Assembly (NCBI GenBank): GCA_944327135.1
Contig: CALVGQ010000012.1
Location: forward strand, 1 to 64,000
Source: an uncultured Erysipelotrichaceae bacterium
Lineage (GTDB): Bacteria; Bacillota_I; Bacilli_A; Erysipelotrichales; Erysipelotrichaceae
Reading direction: 5' to 3'
DNA: 64,000 nucleotides
The notes below the pieces were generated by a model, which saw nothing but the letters and a program-made list of their open reading frames with translations, did not search any database and was not told where the DNA came from. Positions 37,497 through 46,184 of the stretch are shown here, piece by piece (the first letter of the stretch is position 1; the number at the start of each line of letters is the position of its first letter). A program made the translations under genes and the position numbers.

Positions 37497-37856
37497 TTAG
37501 CCTATCACTTTGACTCCTTGGACGTAAACATTGACAATGATGGAATCAAGTTCCAACGTTTTCTCCAAGATATATTTCACTTTTTTCTGGACTTCCAAAA
37601 TGACTTCAGAAATTTTTACACCGAAGCTGATTATGATATACAGATCAAGTTCAAGCCCTTTTTCTGTTTTGCGCACAACTACTCCTTTCGAGTAATTTTC
37701 TTTTTTGAGCAGCTCAGCCAAACCGTCTTTTACCAGTTTTTGGCTGGCCATTCCGACAACACCGTAACATTCACTGACAACTCCTCCAGCAAGAGCGGCA
37801 ATGGCGTCCTGTGAAATATTGATGTTTCCCAGGTTTGTTACTCTTTCGATTGACAT
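37497..37856 (-). CDS. yloU: Asp23/Gls24 family protein YloU
   Basis: 119 residues with the Asp23/Gls24 pattern: N-terminal GNINISQDAIAALAGGVVSECYGVVGM, a central LDLYIIISFGVKISEV and a C-terminal ILEKTLELDSIIVNVYVQGV. Family members are small, abundant cell-envelope-associated proteins. TTAAGGAGGAAAACTT precedes the ATG. First gene of the yloU-fakA operon, with its own good promoter. Confidence 0.94.
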   Translation of the reverse strand: MSIERVTNLGNINISQDAIAALAGGVVSECYGVVGMASQKLVKDGLAELLKKENYSKGVVVRKTEKGLELDLYIIISFGVKISEVILEVQKKVKYILEKTLELDSIIVNVYVQGVKVIG

Positions 37857-37880
37857 AAGTTTTCCTCCTTAACCTTAACT

Positions 37881-37908
37881 ATTATAACAATATTCCTGTT
37901 TTCTTCAA
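37881..37908 (-). promoter_or_regulatory. Promoter of yloU-fakA
   Basis: Minus strand TTGAAG (37908-37903) and TATAAT (37886-37881), 16-base spacer. Confidence 0.8.
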
Positions 37909-37939
37909 CTTTTGTGTTGGAATTTTCATATTCACCCGG

Positions 37940-38842
37940 TCAATCCTCTTGATTTTGTCCCGAATTTTCTTCTGATTGAGCTTTTTCTTCTGCATTTTCT
38001 GCTTCTTCCGCTTCTTTTTGAGCCTGTTCTTCTGGACAAAGGCTGGTATAAGGATTCCCCGACATCTCATCAATATAGATGCAATTTTTCTTTTGTGGCA
38101 AAGCAGAAGCCACCTCATTGTATCGATTCAACACGGAAATCGAATAGAAGCTACCATACACCTCATTTCCATCTTGCATGATGCACAAGATCGCACAGTC
38201 ATCATAGCTAAAGGAAATTTGATGAATTTCAGAAATCATCTCGATTTTTTCCGGATTAACTTTTTTTAATGCTTTTGCCAGCTGCTGAATCTGCGAAAGC
38301 TCACCCTTTTCCATCTCTTCTTCCGTCAGCGCCGCATCAAATCCTATGATCAATGGAAGCCGGCTCAAAAGAAAGGAAAGCTCATCAGTCATTTCAATCA
38401 GCTCCCCTTCCGCGGTAAGAATTTCTGGGATCGTTAAATATCGGTATCCCACCAATTGTTTTTCTTCTACCTCAATCTCCACTACGCCGGCATCATTTTG
38501 GTGGATGGATATGGAGTCAATCAACGGATGGTTCTGAGCTGTTTGTCGAATTAAACTTTCAAATAAAAATAAACTGCGGGAATTTTCATTGATTCCCGTT
38601 AGCTTCAGGATCTCATCCTCCTGCAGCCAGCGATTTCCGCGAATTCGAATTCCCTGAATCTTAGAACGATCTGAACTGAGATAAACGGCAAAAATCAACA
38701 AAAAGCCACTAAGCATCGCTGCCAGAAAGATTCTGAAACGCATTTTCTTAAACTGTGAACGAAGCAAAGCACGTCGATGTTCTTCAAAGACGCGATCCAC
38801 CGAAGAAACAGCTTGATCAGATTGCTTTTTGTGCTTTTTCAT
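37940..38842 (-). CDS. divIB: Cell division protein FtsQ/DivIB
   Basis: 300 residues, bitopic: a basic cytoplasmic N-terminus of about 33 residues, one membrane span (about 36-54), then the POTRA domain (IQGIRIRGNRWLQEDEIL near 62) and the FtsQ/DivIB beta domain. The last ~30 residues are a Glu/Gln/Ala-rich acidic tail, typical of DivIB in low-G+C Gram-positives. It forms the FtsQLB/DivIB-DivIC-FtsL divisome subcomplex. It overlaps the end of murB by four bases and closes the ftsW-murG-murB-divIB operon. Confidence 0.92.
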   Translation of the reverse strand: MKKHKKQSDQAVSSVDRVFEEHRRALLRSQFKKMRFRIFLAAMLSGFLLIFAVYLSSDRSKIQGIRIRGNRWLQEDEILKLTGINENSRSLFLFESLIRQTAQNHPLIDSISIHQNDAGVVEIEVEEKQLVGYRYLTIPEILTAEGELIEMTDELSFLLSRLPLIIGFDAALTEEEMEKGELSQIQQLAKALKKVNPEKIEMISEIHQISFSYDDCAILCIMQDGNEVYGSFYSISVLNRYNEVASALPQKKNCIYIDEMSGNPYTSLCPEEQAQKEAEEAENAEEKAQSEENSGQNQED

Positions 38843-39741
38843 CTCCAGTTAAACTTCTCCACTTCCATGATCAGTTCTATTGCGTATTTTTCTTTCACCT
38901 TTTTTTGAATCTCTTCTACCAGTGCTAAAAAGTCTTCAGCCTGAGCATTGCCTACATTGACAATAAAATTAGCATGTTTTTCTGAAATCTTAGCCCCGCC
39001 AATCTGTTTGCCCCGCCATCCTAATTCTTCAATATATTGCCATGCCGGCCGTTCTGTAGGATTACGGAAGACACTTCCGGCACTTGGATAATCCAATGGC
39101 TGAGAGTCCAACCGCCGATGCCGACGGTTTTCCATCAATTCTCTGATTTCTTTTGGATCGGCTTTTTGAAGTTTCATGCGAACTGCTAAAATGATCCAAT
39201 CAGGATGATCATGAAACACGGAATGCCGATAACTAAACTGACAAGCCTCTTTGCTGATCCATTCACAGCGTCCTTCTCGTAAAACGAACACTTCCTGAAT
39301 GACATCGGATAAACTGCTTTTATAAGCGCCCGCATTCATAAAGGTTACACCGCCTACAGTTCCCGGAATACCACTGGCAAACTCCAGCCCAGCTAACCCA
39401 TGCTTGACCATTTCATAGGACAACGCAATGATTGAACAGCCAGCTTCTGCATAACATTCCTCATGATCAAAATAAAAATCAGTAAACGTACGATCCAAAC
39501 GAATCACCACACCATCAAAACATTCGTCTGAACAAAGAAGGTTGCTTCCTTTTCCAATCACTTTATAAGGCAGATGGGCCTCCTGAATCTCACGGACGAT
39601 CTGAGTCAGAGCCAAAGTTGTCCGAGGATATACAACAAATCGTGCCATGCCGCCAATGCGAAGCGTAGTCATGGTCTTAAACGAAACTTGTTCGGCAACC
39701 TCACCGTACTGTTCCAGTTCGCTTTTCAAATCCATCATCAT
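38839..39741 (-). CDS. murB: UDP-N-acetylenolpyruvoylglucosamine reductase MurB
   Basis: FAD enzyme reducing enolpyruvyl-UDP-GlcNAc to UDP-MurNAc. 300 residues. FAD-binding region with TTLRIGG near 27 and VIGKGSNLL near 70, GIPGTVGG near 130, catalytic Ser in PSAGSVFRNP near 220, and C-terminal Glu near LIMEVE. Short type without the extra E. coli loop. The start at 39741 overlaps the murG stop in an ATGA; the longer frame to 39771 lies inside murG. Confidence 0.96.
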   Translation of the reverse strand: MMMDLKSELEQYGEVAEQVSFKTMTTLRIGGMARFVVYPRTTLALTQIVREIQEAHLPYKVIGKGSNLLCSDECFDGVVIRLDRTFTDFYFDHEECYAEAGCSIIALSYEMVKHGLAGLEFASGIPGTVGGVTFMNAGAYKSSLSDVIQEVFVLREGRCEWISKEACQFSYRHSVFHDHPDWIILAVRMKLQKADPKEIRELMENRRHRRLDSQPLDYPSAGSVFRNPTERPAWQYIEELGWRGKQIGGAKISEKHANFIVNVGNAQAEDFLALVEEIQKKVKEKYAIELIMEVEKFNWR

Positions 39742-40826
39742 TTTCTCATTCCTTTTAACTCCTGAATCCAAGTCAGTATATTCTCACAGGCATCAGGCCG
39801 ACCACACAAACCTGCCTGAACCGACATTTCCCGCAACTGAATTGGATTTTCAAGTATATCCTCTATTTTGGAAACAATCGCTTGTTCTGTCAAGTCTTTT
39901 TCTTCAATCATGACCGCCGCCTTTTTTGCGGCAAGAGCCTGAGCGTTTTTGACCTGATGATTATTCGGGACATAAGGACTAGGAATAATAATACTAGGCA
40001 TTCGCATCGCCGTCATTTCAGCAGCAGTCGTCGCACCGCCTCTTACAACACAAAGCGTCGCATTGATCATCATGTTGCACCCGTCAATATAAGGAACAAC
40101 ACGAAGATTCTCAGCAAGGGCTATATCAGAGCTGAATTCTTCATAATGACTTCGTCCGGTCACATAAAGCACCTGATAAGGTTTTCCAGCCATCATTTTT
40201 AAAGCCCCCTTCATGACTTCATTTACACTCTGCGAACCCAGGGATCCCATCACGATAATAACCAAAGGACGATTAGGGTCCAATCCCAATTGTCGAACAA
40301 GTTTTGGATTGCGTTGAACTTTCGCAGCCTCACTAGCTCGAGGATTTCCCAATATCCGGATTTTATCAGAGGGAAACTGGGAACGATTTTCTTCGTAACA
40401 TCCAACTACAGCATCAGCAAAACGTGACAAAAAACGATTGGCTTTTCCAGCATAAGAGTTCTGTTCATGAAGCATTGTAGGAAGATGGGCACGATGCGCA
40501 GCCAAGATAACAGGGACGCTGATATAATTTCCAAATCCCAAGACTATATCTGGCTTTTCTTTTTTTATCAGCTGGATACAAGCTTGATAAGCACGAAAAA
40601 GACGCCAGCTGGAAAGCAGTTTATGAAACGGTCCGCCATTCATTCCACTTACCTGAATTGGGCTGAATCGGTATCCAGCATGAGGCACTTCTTGTGCTTC
40701 CATTCGGTCCGCAGAACCGACAAACAAAATCGAAGAATCTGGCTCGATTTTTTTTATTTCGTTCGCTAGCGCTAACGCCGGGTAAATATGCCCGCCGGTG
40801 CCACCAGTTGCGATCAGATAACGCAT
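39738..40826 (-). CDS. murG: UDP-GlcNAc transferase MurG
   Basis: Membrane-associated GT28 glycosyltransferase that makes lipid II from lipid I. 362 residues. N-terminal GGTGGHIYPALALA, LHEQNSYAGKANRFL near 120, GSLGSQSVNE near 192 and donor-binding RGGATTAAEMTAM near 262. The ATG at 40826 is preferred because AAGGAG lies eight bases upstream; a GTG three codons earlier lies within that SD. It lies between ftsW and murB, as in the division/cell-wall cluster of many bacteria. Confidence 0.97.
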   Translation of the reverse strand: MRYLIATGGTGGHIYPALALANEIKKIEPDSSILFVGSADRMEAQEVPHAGYRFSPIQVSGMNGGPFHKLLSSWRLFRAYQACIQLIKKEKPDIVLGFGNYISVPVILAAHRAHLPTMLHEQNSYAGKANRFLSRFADAVVGCYEENRSQFPSDKIRILGNPRASEAAKVQRNPKLVRQLGLDPNRPLVIIVMGSLGSQSVNEVMKGALKMMAGKPYQVLYVTGRSHYEEFSSDIALAENLRVVPYIDGCNMMINATLCVVRGGATTAAEMTAMRMPSIIIPSPYVPNNHQVKNAQALAAKKAAVMIEEKDLTEQAIVSKIEDILENPIQLREMSVQAGLCGRPDACENILTWIQELKGMRK

Positions 40827-40873
40827 TCTTTTCACTCCTTAATTTTTTTTATTATAACACAGGATGCAGCACC

Positions 40874-41953
40874 TTAGGAGGATTTTATTGCACTCATGAT
40901 AAAGCCAAAAGAAGCCATCATCATAATCAAACTGCTTCCTCCATAAGAAAGAAATGGCAATGTAATACCGGTTACTGGAAACAAGCCCACCACTACCCCA
41001 AGATTGATCAAAACCTGAATCGTAAACAAACTGGTAATTCCAATAACCACATAACAATGAAACAAATCCTGACAGCGAAGCGCAGCCCGTAAGCATTCCA
41101 CTACCAGCAATAAATAAACCAAAATAATCAAGGAAGCTCCAATCCAGCCTAGCTCCTCCGCACAAATAGCAAAGATAAAATCAGTCTGAGGTTCTGGTAA
41201 ATAAAAATGTTTCTGCATTGACTGATTTAATCCGACACCCAACAGTCCTCCTGGAGCAATCGCATAATAACTCTGAATGATTTGAAATCCACTACCCAGT
41301 GGATCACTCCAAGGGTTTAAAAAAGCCGTAATTCGGGCAAGACGATACGGAGCTGCCAAGATCAGTCCCGCCAATCCTACAGCAGCCAGTATTCCGATAC
41401 GAAAAAAATATTTAAAAGGAGCTCCAGCAGCTAAAATGATGACAACAACACTGCATACCATAACTAAACCGCTGCCAAAATCAGGCTGTAACAAAATCAA
41501 TCCGAATCCAAGCAATGGAATTCCAAGCGGGACAATAAAATCTTTCAGCTTTTGGATTCGCTGTTTTTGAGCCAGAATATCTGAAACACTGAAAATACAG
41601 GCCAATTTAAAGAATTCTGAAGGTTGAACTGAAAAGGAACCAATCCCGAACCAGCTTCTTGACCCATTCCTGGCAATTCCGATTCCTGGAATCAATACTA
41701 AAATTAACGAAACAAAAGAAAGCATCAGCCAAAGTCGATGATGTTTTCGAATAAAATCCAAAGAAAGCCGAGACGTTAATGCCATGGTCAAAAAACCAAT
41801 TCCAGCAAATAAAAGCTGACGTACAATAAAATGATAAGGATCATCATATTTCATTGTTGCCCATAAATAAGAGCTAGAAGCAACCATAACAATTCCTGTC
41901 AGAATCAGGGCCATGATTTCCAAACAAAGCAGCCGGCATTTCGGATGAAACAT
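40874..41953 (-). CDS. ftsW: FtsW/SpoVE/RodA (SEDS) family peptidoglycan polymerase
   Basis: 359 residues with about ten membrane spans. SEDS motifs: ARNGSRSWFGIGSFSVQPSEFFKLA near 95-118, LLQPDFGSGLVM near 155 with the catalytic-loop Asp, ICAEELGWIG near 262, and the closing GLFPVTGITLPFLSYGGSSL near 328. The neighbouring murG, murB and divIB make a division (FtsW or SpoVE) role more likely than elongation (RodA). The start codon immediately follows the T-run of a terminator-like hairpin that contains its SD (see next entry), so expression may depend on reading through or melting that structure. A later ATG at 41914 has only a weak GGAAA. Confidence 0.95.
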   Translation of the reverse strand: MFHPKCRLLCLEIMALILTGIVMVASSSYLWATMKYDDPYHFIVRQLLFAGIGFLTMALTSRLSLDFIRKHHRLWLMLSFVSLILVLIPGIGIARNGSRSWFGIGSFSVQPSEFFKLACIFSVSDILAQKQRIQKLKDFIVPLGIPLLGFGLILLQPDFGSGLVMVCSVVVIILAAGAPFKYFFRIGILAAVGLAGLILAAPYRLARITAFLNPWSDPLGSGFQIIQSYYAIAPGGLLGVGLNQSMQKHFYLPEPQTDFIFAICAEELGWIGASLIILVYLLLVVECLRAALRCQDLFHCYVVIGITSLFTIQVLINLGVVVGLFPVTGITLPFLSYGGSSLIMMMASFGFIMSAIKSS

Positions 41954-41987
41954 AAAAAAATCACCCCATATCAGTATATGAGATGAT
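41954..41987 (-). terminator. Terminator-like hairpin overlapping the ftsW ribosome binding site
   Basis: On the minus strand the arms ATCATCTCATAT and ATATGGGGTGAT pair over 12 bp (two G-U pairs) with a four-base loop, followed by T6 and then directly by the ftsW ATG. The only SD for ftsW, GGGGTGA, is in the 3' arm. This can act as a terminator after the small membrane protein gene, as an SD-blocking structure, or both. Confidence 0.8.
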
Positions 41988-41995
41988 CAGCAATT

Positions 41996-42223
41996 TCATT
42001 TCGTTTCCAATTCTTTTCCAAACCGTTTCATCAAAGATTCTGCCGTCATCCATATCAACAGGGGATTGATCAAAACAAGAAAAGGAAGATAAGTCAAAAT
42101 AGGAACAGGACCAGTGAACAAAAGCGGAGCCAGAAATTCAGTAAAAGTATATTCCAGAAAAAACAAAATCAAATATTCCAGAAGACAAACTATAAAATAA
42201 AGAATTCCTCGAATGCTTTTCAT
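41996..42223 (-). CDS. Small membrane protein, unknown function
   Basis: 75 residues with two hydrophobic stretches (about 7-25 and 30-60, Phe/Leu-rich) and a charged C-terminal tail (MKRFGKELETK). No recognised family. It starts two bases after the stop of the S24 repressor, so it is translated from the same message. A strong hairpin separates it from ftsW. Confidence 0.7.
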   Translation of the reverse strand: MKSIRGILYFIVCLLEYLILFFLEYTFTEFLAPLLFTGPVPILTYLPFLVLINPLLIWMTAESLMKRFGKELETK

Positions 42224-42224
42224 A

Positions 42225-42842
42225 CTAAAAACTGATCTTGTTATGAATTAACTTTCCAAGAATCTGAATGCCCTTCTGCTGGATTTCTTCATCACTGAAT
42301 TCGATTGGTGCCATCGTTTCATTTTCCGGTTTTAGAATCATCTTGTTTTTCTTAAAAAAGACTCGTTTTAAAGTAACTTCTTCATTTTCCAGCAGGATCA
42401 CTCCGATGTCCCCATTCTCAAGTGTAGATTGCTGCCGACAGTAAACACGATCACCTTCCAGGATACGCGCATTTTTCATTGAATCACCCACTACATCCAG
42501 ATAAAAATAAATTCCTGAACCAGTTTCCGATTCCGGAACATATTCATACCCTGAAATATTTTGGTAGGCTAACAACCCATATCCTGTTTTTACGGTTCCA
42601 ACAACCGGAACTTTTTTTTGCGGCACCATGATCTCGCTCAGATTTTCATTACAAAAAACATCCAATGGAACATGGTAATGCTCAGCAATCCGTCCAATAA
42701 CCGGCATACTGGGAATCGAAGTGCCGTCTTCCCATTTCTGGATGGTCGTAAAAGAACGATATCCTAAATGTTCTGCCAGCTCATCCTGAGATTCTCGATT
42801 CAAATGCCGCAGACATCGCAAGTTTTCTTTAAAAAACACCAC
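42225..42842 (-). CDS. LexA-like repressor: HTH plus S24 peptidase domain
   Basis: 205 residues. Cro/CI-type helix-turn-helix at 8-60 (RESQDELAEHLGYRSFTTIQKWEDG) and a C-terminal S24 self-cleavage domain: cleavage region VGTVKTGYG with a Thr-Gly pair (86-87) where LexA has Ala-Gly, catalytic Ser121 in GDSMKN and Lys159 in EEVTLKRVF. All catalytic residues are present, so RecA-stimulated autocleavage is plausible. The start is one of two tandem GTG codons (42842 or 42839); the second has better spacing from GGTGAT. A divergent SRAP gene, an SOS-linked family, shares its upstream region. It differs from the canonical LexA (winged helix), resembling phage-type repressors. Confidence 0.88.
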   Translation of the reverse strand: MVFFKENLRCLRHLNRESQDELAEHLGYRSFTTIQKWEDGTSIPSMPVIGRIAEHYHVPLDVFCNENLSEIMVPQKKVPVVGTVKTGYGLLAYQNISGYEYVPESETGSGIYFYLDVVGDSMKNARILEGDRVYCRQQSTLENGDIGVILLENEEVTLKRVFFKKNKMILKPENETMAPIEFSDEEIQQKGIQILGKLIHNKISF

Positions 42843-42857
42843 TCATCACCCGGATTT

Positions 42858-42886
42858 ATTATACTTGAAAAATCTTCTATTGCCAA
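42858..42886 (-). promoter_or_regulatory. Promoter of the S24 repressor gene
   Basis: Minus strand TTGGCA (42886-42881) and TATAAT (42863-42858), 17-base spacer, about 15 bases from the start codon. Confidence 0.85.
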
Positions 42887-42928
42887 GCGTAAAACCTGGA
42901 TTTTTTCTTTGAAAAAATGAATAGAAAA

Positions 42929-42960
42929 CAAGTTGAACTTGAATCATCATCAATTATAAT
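42929..42960 (+). promoter_or_regulatory. SRAP promoter with an operator-like dyad over the -35
   Basis: TTGAAC (42933-42938) and TATAAT (42955-42960) with a 16-base spacer. The 13-bp perfect dyad CAAGTTGAACTTG (42929-42941) covers the -35 hexamer, the place a repressor would bind. The divergently encoded S24 repressor is the obvious candidate. Confidence 0.72.
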
Positions 42961-42978
42961 AAAAGAGGAATCAAATCA

Positions 42979-43023
42979 ATGAACTGGTTTCTTCTGATTT
43001 ATTTTTCGCTATCGATTAGATAG
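42979..43023 (+). CDS. Possible 14-codon leader ORF upstream of the SRAP gene
   Basis: AGAGGA lies about nine bases upstream of ATG 42979; the frame encodes 14 mostly hydrophobic residues (MNWFLLIYFSLSIR) and ends in TAG. It lies in the ~120-base leader between the promoter at 42960 and the SRAP start. Short ORFs with an SD occur by chance, so this is weak. Confidence 0.25.
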   Translation: MNWFLLIYFSLSIR

Positions 43024-43083
43024 GCCGATCCGCTTTTATCCTTCTAAGACGAAAGCATCTGATAACAGAAAGGAAGTGAAATT

Positions 43084-43617
43084 TTGTGCAGCTGTCTTTA
43101 TTTGGAAGATAGACTTTATTATGAACTTCAATCTTCTCTAAAACAATCTTCCTTTTTGATTTCAGCCCCGCAAGAGCAATCATCCCTAAAAAAAATCTAT
43201 CCAGGCCAGAAAATGTTGGTCTGGACGTCAAGTAATGCACTTCAAATTCTGCGTTGGGGATATCAAAAATGGAATCACAAAGGACGAGTTCTTCACGCAC
43301 GATGGGAAACCGCCGGAACTTCTATTTTTTTCCATCAAAATCACAGTCGTCGCGGTATTTTGTGTGTCAGTGGTTATTTTGAATGGAGTACACAAAAGGA
43401 ACAATACTATTTCCATCGTCAATCTCCGCTTTATCTTGGCATCCTTTATAATGATCAAGGTGAATTTGTAATCCTTACGGTCGCAGCGATGATGCCTTAT
43501 CAACGAATTCATCCACGGATGCCTGTTGTTTTTTCAAGACAGCAGGCTTACGATTTTCTTGAGCATCAACCAATTAAAAAAGAAGCTTTGGATCTCCATG
43601 TTTCAAAAGTCCAATAG
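43084..43617 (+). CDS. yedK: SOS response-associated peptidase (SRAP), YedK/HMCES-like
   Basis: 177 residues. SRAP proteins trap abasic sites in single-stranded DNA through a thiazolidine bond to Cys2. The start is TTG 43084 (SD AGGAAGTG just upstream), which puts Cys at position 2 exactly as the mechanism requires. Other family signatures: LRWGYQKW, an N/HARWETA segment, GYFEW with the active Glu (near 98), and HPRMPVV with the active His (near 142). Shorter than the ~220 residues of E. coli YedK. It is divergent from the S24 repressor and convergent with ruvB, supporting a damage-response role. Confidence 0.93.
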   Translation: MCSCLYLEDRLYYELQSSLKQSSFLISAPQEQSSLKKIYPGQKMLVWTSSNALQILRWGYQKWNHKGRVLHARWETAGTSIFFHQNHSRRGILCVSGYFEWSTQKEQYYFHRQSPLYLGILYNDQGEFVILTVAAMMPYQRIHPRMPVVFSRQQAYDFLEHQPIKKEALDLHVSKVQ

Positions 43618-43625
43618 CTTCTTTT

Positions 43626-44630
43626 TCATTCCTGAAACAAACTATCATTATAACTGATTTTTAAATGTTCATATGCTTTATGTGTCGCAGTACGGCCTCG
43701 CGGTGTTCGATTGATAAACCCAATTTTGATCAGATAGGGTTCATAGACATCTTCCAGTGTCATGGGTTCTTCACTGATTGCACTAGCCAAAGCTTCCAAT
43801 CCCACCGGGCCTCCTTTAAACCTCTCAATAATTCCACGAAGATAACGAAGGTCCACCTCATCTAAGCCAAGATGATCTACTTTCAGCCGATCTAAAGCCT
43901 GCTGCGTAATGGCTCGATTAACATGTCCATCATTGAGCACTTGGGCAAAATCACGCACCCTACGAAACAAGCGATTGGCGATTCGCGGAGTTCCCCGTGA
44001 ACGACGGGCAATTTCTACAACTGCATCATCATCGGCTGGAACCTTCAATACCCCCGCTGTACGGGCTACAATGCTGGTCAGCTGCGCCTCGGTATAGTAC
44101 TCCAATTTAGAAACGATTCCAAATCGATCACGAAGAGGCGCAGTCAGATCTCCAGCCCGAGTGGTTGCTCCGACCAAGGTAAACGGTGGCAGGTCCAAAC
44201 GAATCGATCTTGTTCCTGCATCCTTGCCAACCACAATATCAATACAAAAGTCCTCCATGGCCGGATAAAGAACTTCCTCTACCACTTTGGGCAATCGATG
44301 AATTTCATCAATAAACAACACATCTCCTGGTTCCAATGAAGATAAAATTGCCGCCAGATCACCGCTTCTTTCAATGCTTGGGCCACTGGTAGCACGCACC
44401 TTTCCTCCCATTTCATTAGCTAAAATATATGCCAGTGTGGTTTTCCCCAGTCCTGGAGGACCATATAGCAGCACATGATCCAAAGTTTCATGGCGCTGTT
44501 GAGCAGCCTGAATAAATACTTTTAAATTCGCCTTTAAATCATCCTGACCGACGTAATCACTCAGCCGCTGCGGACGTAACGAAGCATCTTCATCCTGCAC
44601 GGTTTCTTCTGCACTGAGTATTCGATCCAT
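43626..44630 (-). CDS. ruvB: Holliday junction branch-migration helicase RuvB
   Basis: 334 residues. Conserved N-terminus [18 protein letters not shown]; Walker [12 protein letters not shown] near 58; Walker [10 protein letters not shown] near 108; sensor 1 GATTRAG near 155; arginine finger region RDRFG; C-terminal winged helix with RTPRGR. Eleven bases after ruvA, with TAGGAGG before the ATG: a ruvAB operon. Confidence 0.98.
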   Translation of the reverse strand: MDRILSAEETVQDEDASLRPQRLSDYVGQDDLKANLKVFIQAAQQRHETLDHVLLYGPPGLGKTTLAYILANEMGGKVRATSGPSIERSGDLAAILSSLEPGDVLFIDEIHRLPKVVEEVLYPAMEDFCIDIVVGKDAGTRSIRLDLPPFTLVGATTRAGDLTAPLRDRFGIVSKLEYYTEAQLTSIVARTAGVLKVPADDDAVVEIARRSRGTPRIANRLFRRVRDFAQVLNDGHVNRAITQQALDRLKVDHLGLDEVDLRYLRGIIERFKGGPVGLEALASAISEEPMTLEDVYEPYLIKIGFINRTPRGRTATHKAYEHLKISYNDSLFQE

Positions 44631-44641
44631 TTGTTATCCTC

Positions 44642-45220
44642 CTATCGTTTAAAAGAAAGCAGGTACTGCAGTCCCAGCTTGACATATTCATCCGTTGTTT
44701 TATCAGGAAATCCAGTGAGGTATTTCAGCACCTGCGTGCATTCATTTTGTTTATATCCTAGAGCTTTAAGTGCGTCCAAAGCATCTTCCATCTCACGACT
44801 GCTTCCCACGTTTGAATCAGGTGCACTGCTGACCAGTTTCCCTTTGAGATCCAGAATGATCTGTGAAGCCGTCTTTGCCCCTATTCCCGGCATGCTTTTA
44901 ATAAATGCAATGTCCTGTTGTTCGATTGCTGTAATCAGTGCGTCATAGGAGGCTTTTCGAAAAATCCCCAAAGCGGTTTTAGGCCCCAGTCCTTTTACAG
45001 AGATCAGTTTGATGAACAATTCCTTTTCCGGTCGGCTTAAAAAACCATACAACGAATTCTCATCTTCACGAAGATGCTGATAAGTATAAATCTGTACCGG
45101 CATGGATAAACTTAGCATTTCCGGTTTCGCAAAATTAATTTCATAACCAATTCCCGCCGCTTCCACCACAATGCTATCCTGATTGATCATTTCAACGGTT
45201 CCTTTAATATACGCAATCAT
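44642..45220 (-). CDS. ruvA: Holliday junction DNA-binding protein RuvA
   Basis: 192 residues, normal length. OB domain (MIAYIKGTVEMINQDSIVVEAAGIGYEI), central helix-hairpin-helix pair (LISVKGLGPKTALGIF and IKSMPGIGAKTASQIILDLKGKL) and the C-terminal domain III that contacts RuvB. The start is ATG 45220; an in-frame extension to 45319 reads as non-coding. An upstream extended -10 (TGGTAAAAT) with TTGGTT 16 bases before it is the likely ruvAB promoter. No dyad like that of the SRAP promoter is seen there. Confidence 0.96.
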   Translation of the reverse strand: MIAYIKGTVEMINQDSIVVEAAGIGYEINFAKPEMLSLSMPVQIYTYQHLREDENSLYGFLSRPEKELFIKLISVKGLGPKTALGIFRKASYDALITAIEQQDIAFIKSMPGIGAKTASQIILDLKGKLVSSAPDSNVGSSREMEDALDALKALGYKQNECTQVLKYLTGFPDKTTDEYVKLGLQYLLSFKR

Positions 45221-45403
45221 CCTATCACCGAGATTTATTTTACCATAGAATGCTAAAAAACCAAAGCATACAACTAAAAAACAACATCGTCCGCTGATTT
45301 TCTCTTTCAGCTTTTCCAAATGCAGAATGCTTTTTTGCTAATTGGTAATCAATCATGCAGAATTTCTTAGTTATGGTATACTTAATTTAACAGATATTCT
45401 TTT

Positions 45404-46175
45404 AGAAAGAAAAAATTAACGAAACAATGGAAGTGGATTGCCGCTTTGATTGTTGGAACTACCTTATTAGGATGCACTTCCTTTGAAATGTCAGGCAATC
45501 TGGAAAGCACAATTTCAGCAAATTCATTGACGTAGGCCTTAGAAACAAAACTGGTGCCAGTGGTGTTTTAACCTGCTTGTCAAGATCCAAGAAGAAGGAC
45601 TCAAATTGACTTATCAAGAAGATAATTTCAAAATTACAGCTCAGACTCTCAACCAGAACAGATCGTTCCAAGTAGAAATGGAATCTGAAAAAACTATGAA
45701 TTACAACACCAAAAAGCCGATGAACAGAAATCCGCCCTTTTGCATGCAGCATATTTTATTTATACCGGCCCTGTCCACCATTTGCTTCAAGCTGGACTGA
45801 TTGCTAAACAAGGAGCACTTTTGGTCCCATTTGGGGCTATCAGTTTTCCTGTTGCCGGTGGGCCCCACATTCACTATCTTGCCAGTAATGTAACCAAAGC
45901 TCATTATGGAGCCCTTCCTAACCCCATATCAAACCTGTGGTAAAGATCATGGAATATCATCTGGACAACTAGGTTATTTTTTTGATTGAGGGCTCCCAAA
46001 CAATTATCAGCACATGCTATAGCGATAATAGACCTTATTCGCTGCATGCCATGAATAAACAAGCTTCTTTATATCTTAACGAATCAGTACTGTTAAAAAA
46101 GAAGACCAATGGTTTATCGTCTTTTCCAACGTACAGATTCTAAAAGAATTAGTTTCTTTTAATATTTATTGCAGA
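45404..46175 (+). pseudogene. Decayed lipoprotein gene
   Basis: The ~770-base stretch between ruvA and nth holds pieces of one protein in shifting frames. First a lipoprotein signal peptide without a start codon (KLTKQWKWIAALIVG, lipobox LLGC, stop at 45533-45535); then LTYQEDNFKITAQTLNQNRSF and, after a frameshift, ALLHAAYFIYTGPVHHLLQ through about 45940; and a last fragment with KKEDQWFIVFSNVQIL near 46090-46145. An extended -10 (TGGTATACT, 45374-45382) upstream may be its old promoter. Family unknown. At least three frame breaks rule out a simple sequencing error. Confidence 0.7.
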
Positions 46176-46184
46176 TATTAAAAA

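Noticed and set aside
37882-38118. Lys/Arg-rich frame on the minus strand below divIB
   Set aside because: It is the shifted reading of the acidic divIB tail and has no start signals.
40467-41092. Several plus-strand frames across murG and ftsW
   Set aside because: They are antisense to conserved enzymes, lack ribosome binding sites and show no domain pattern.
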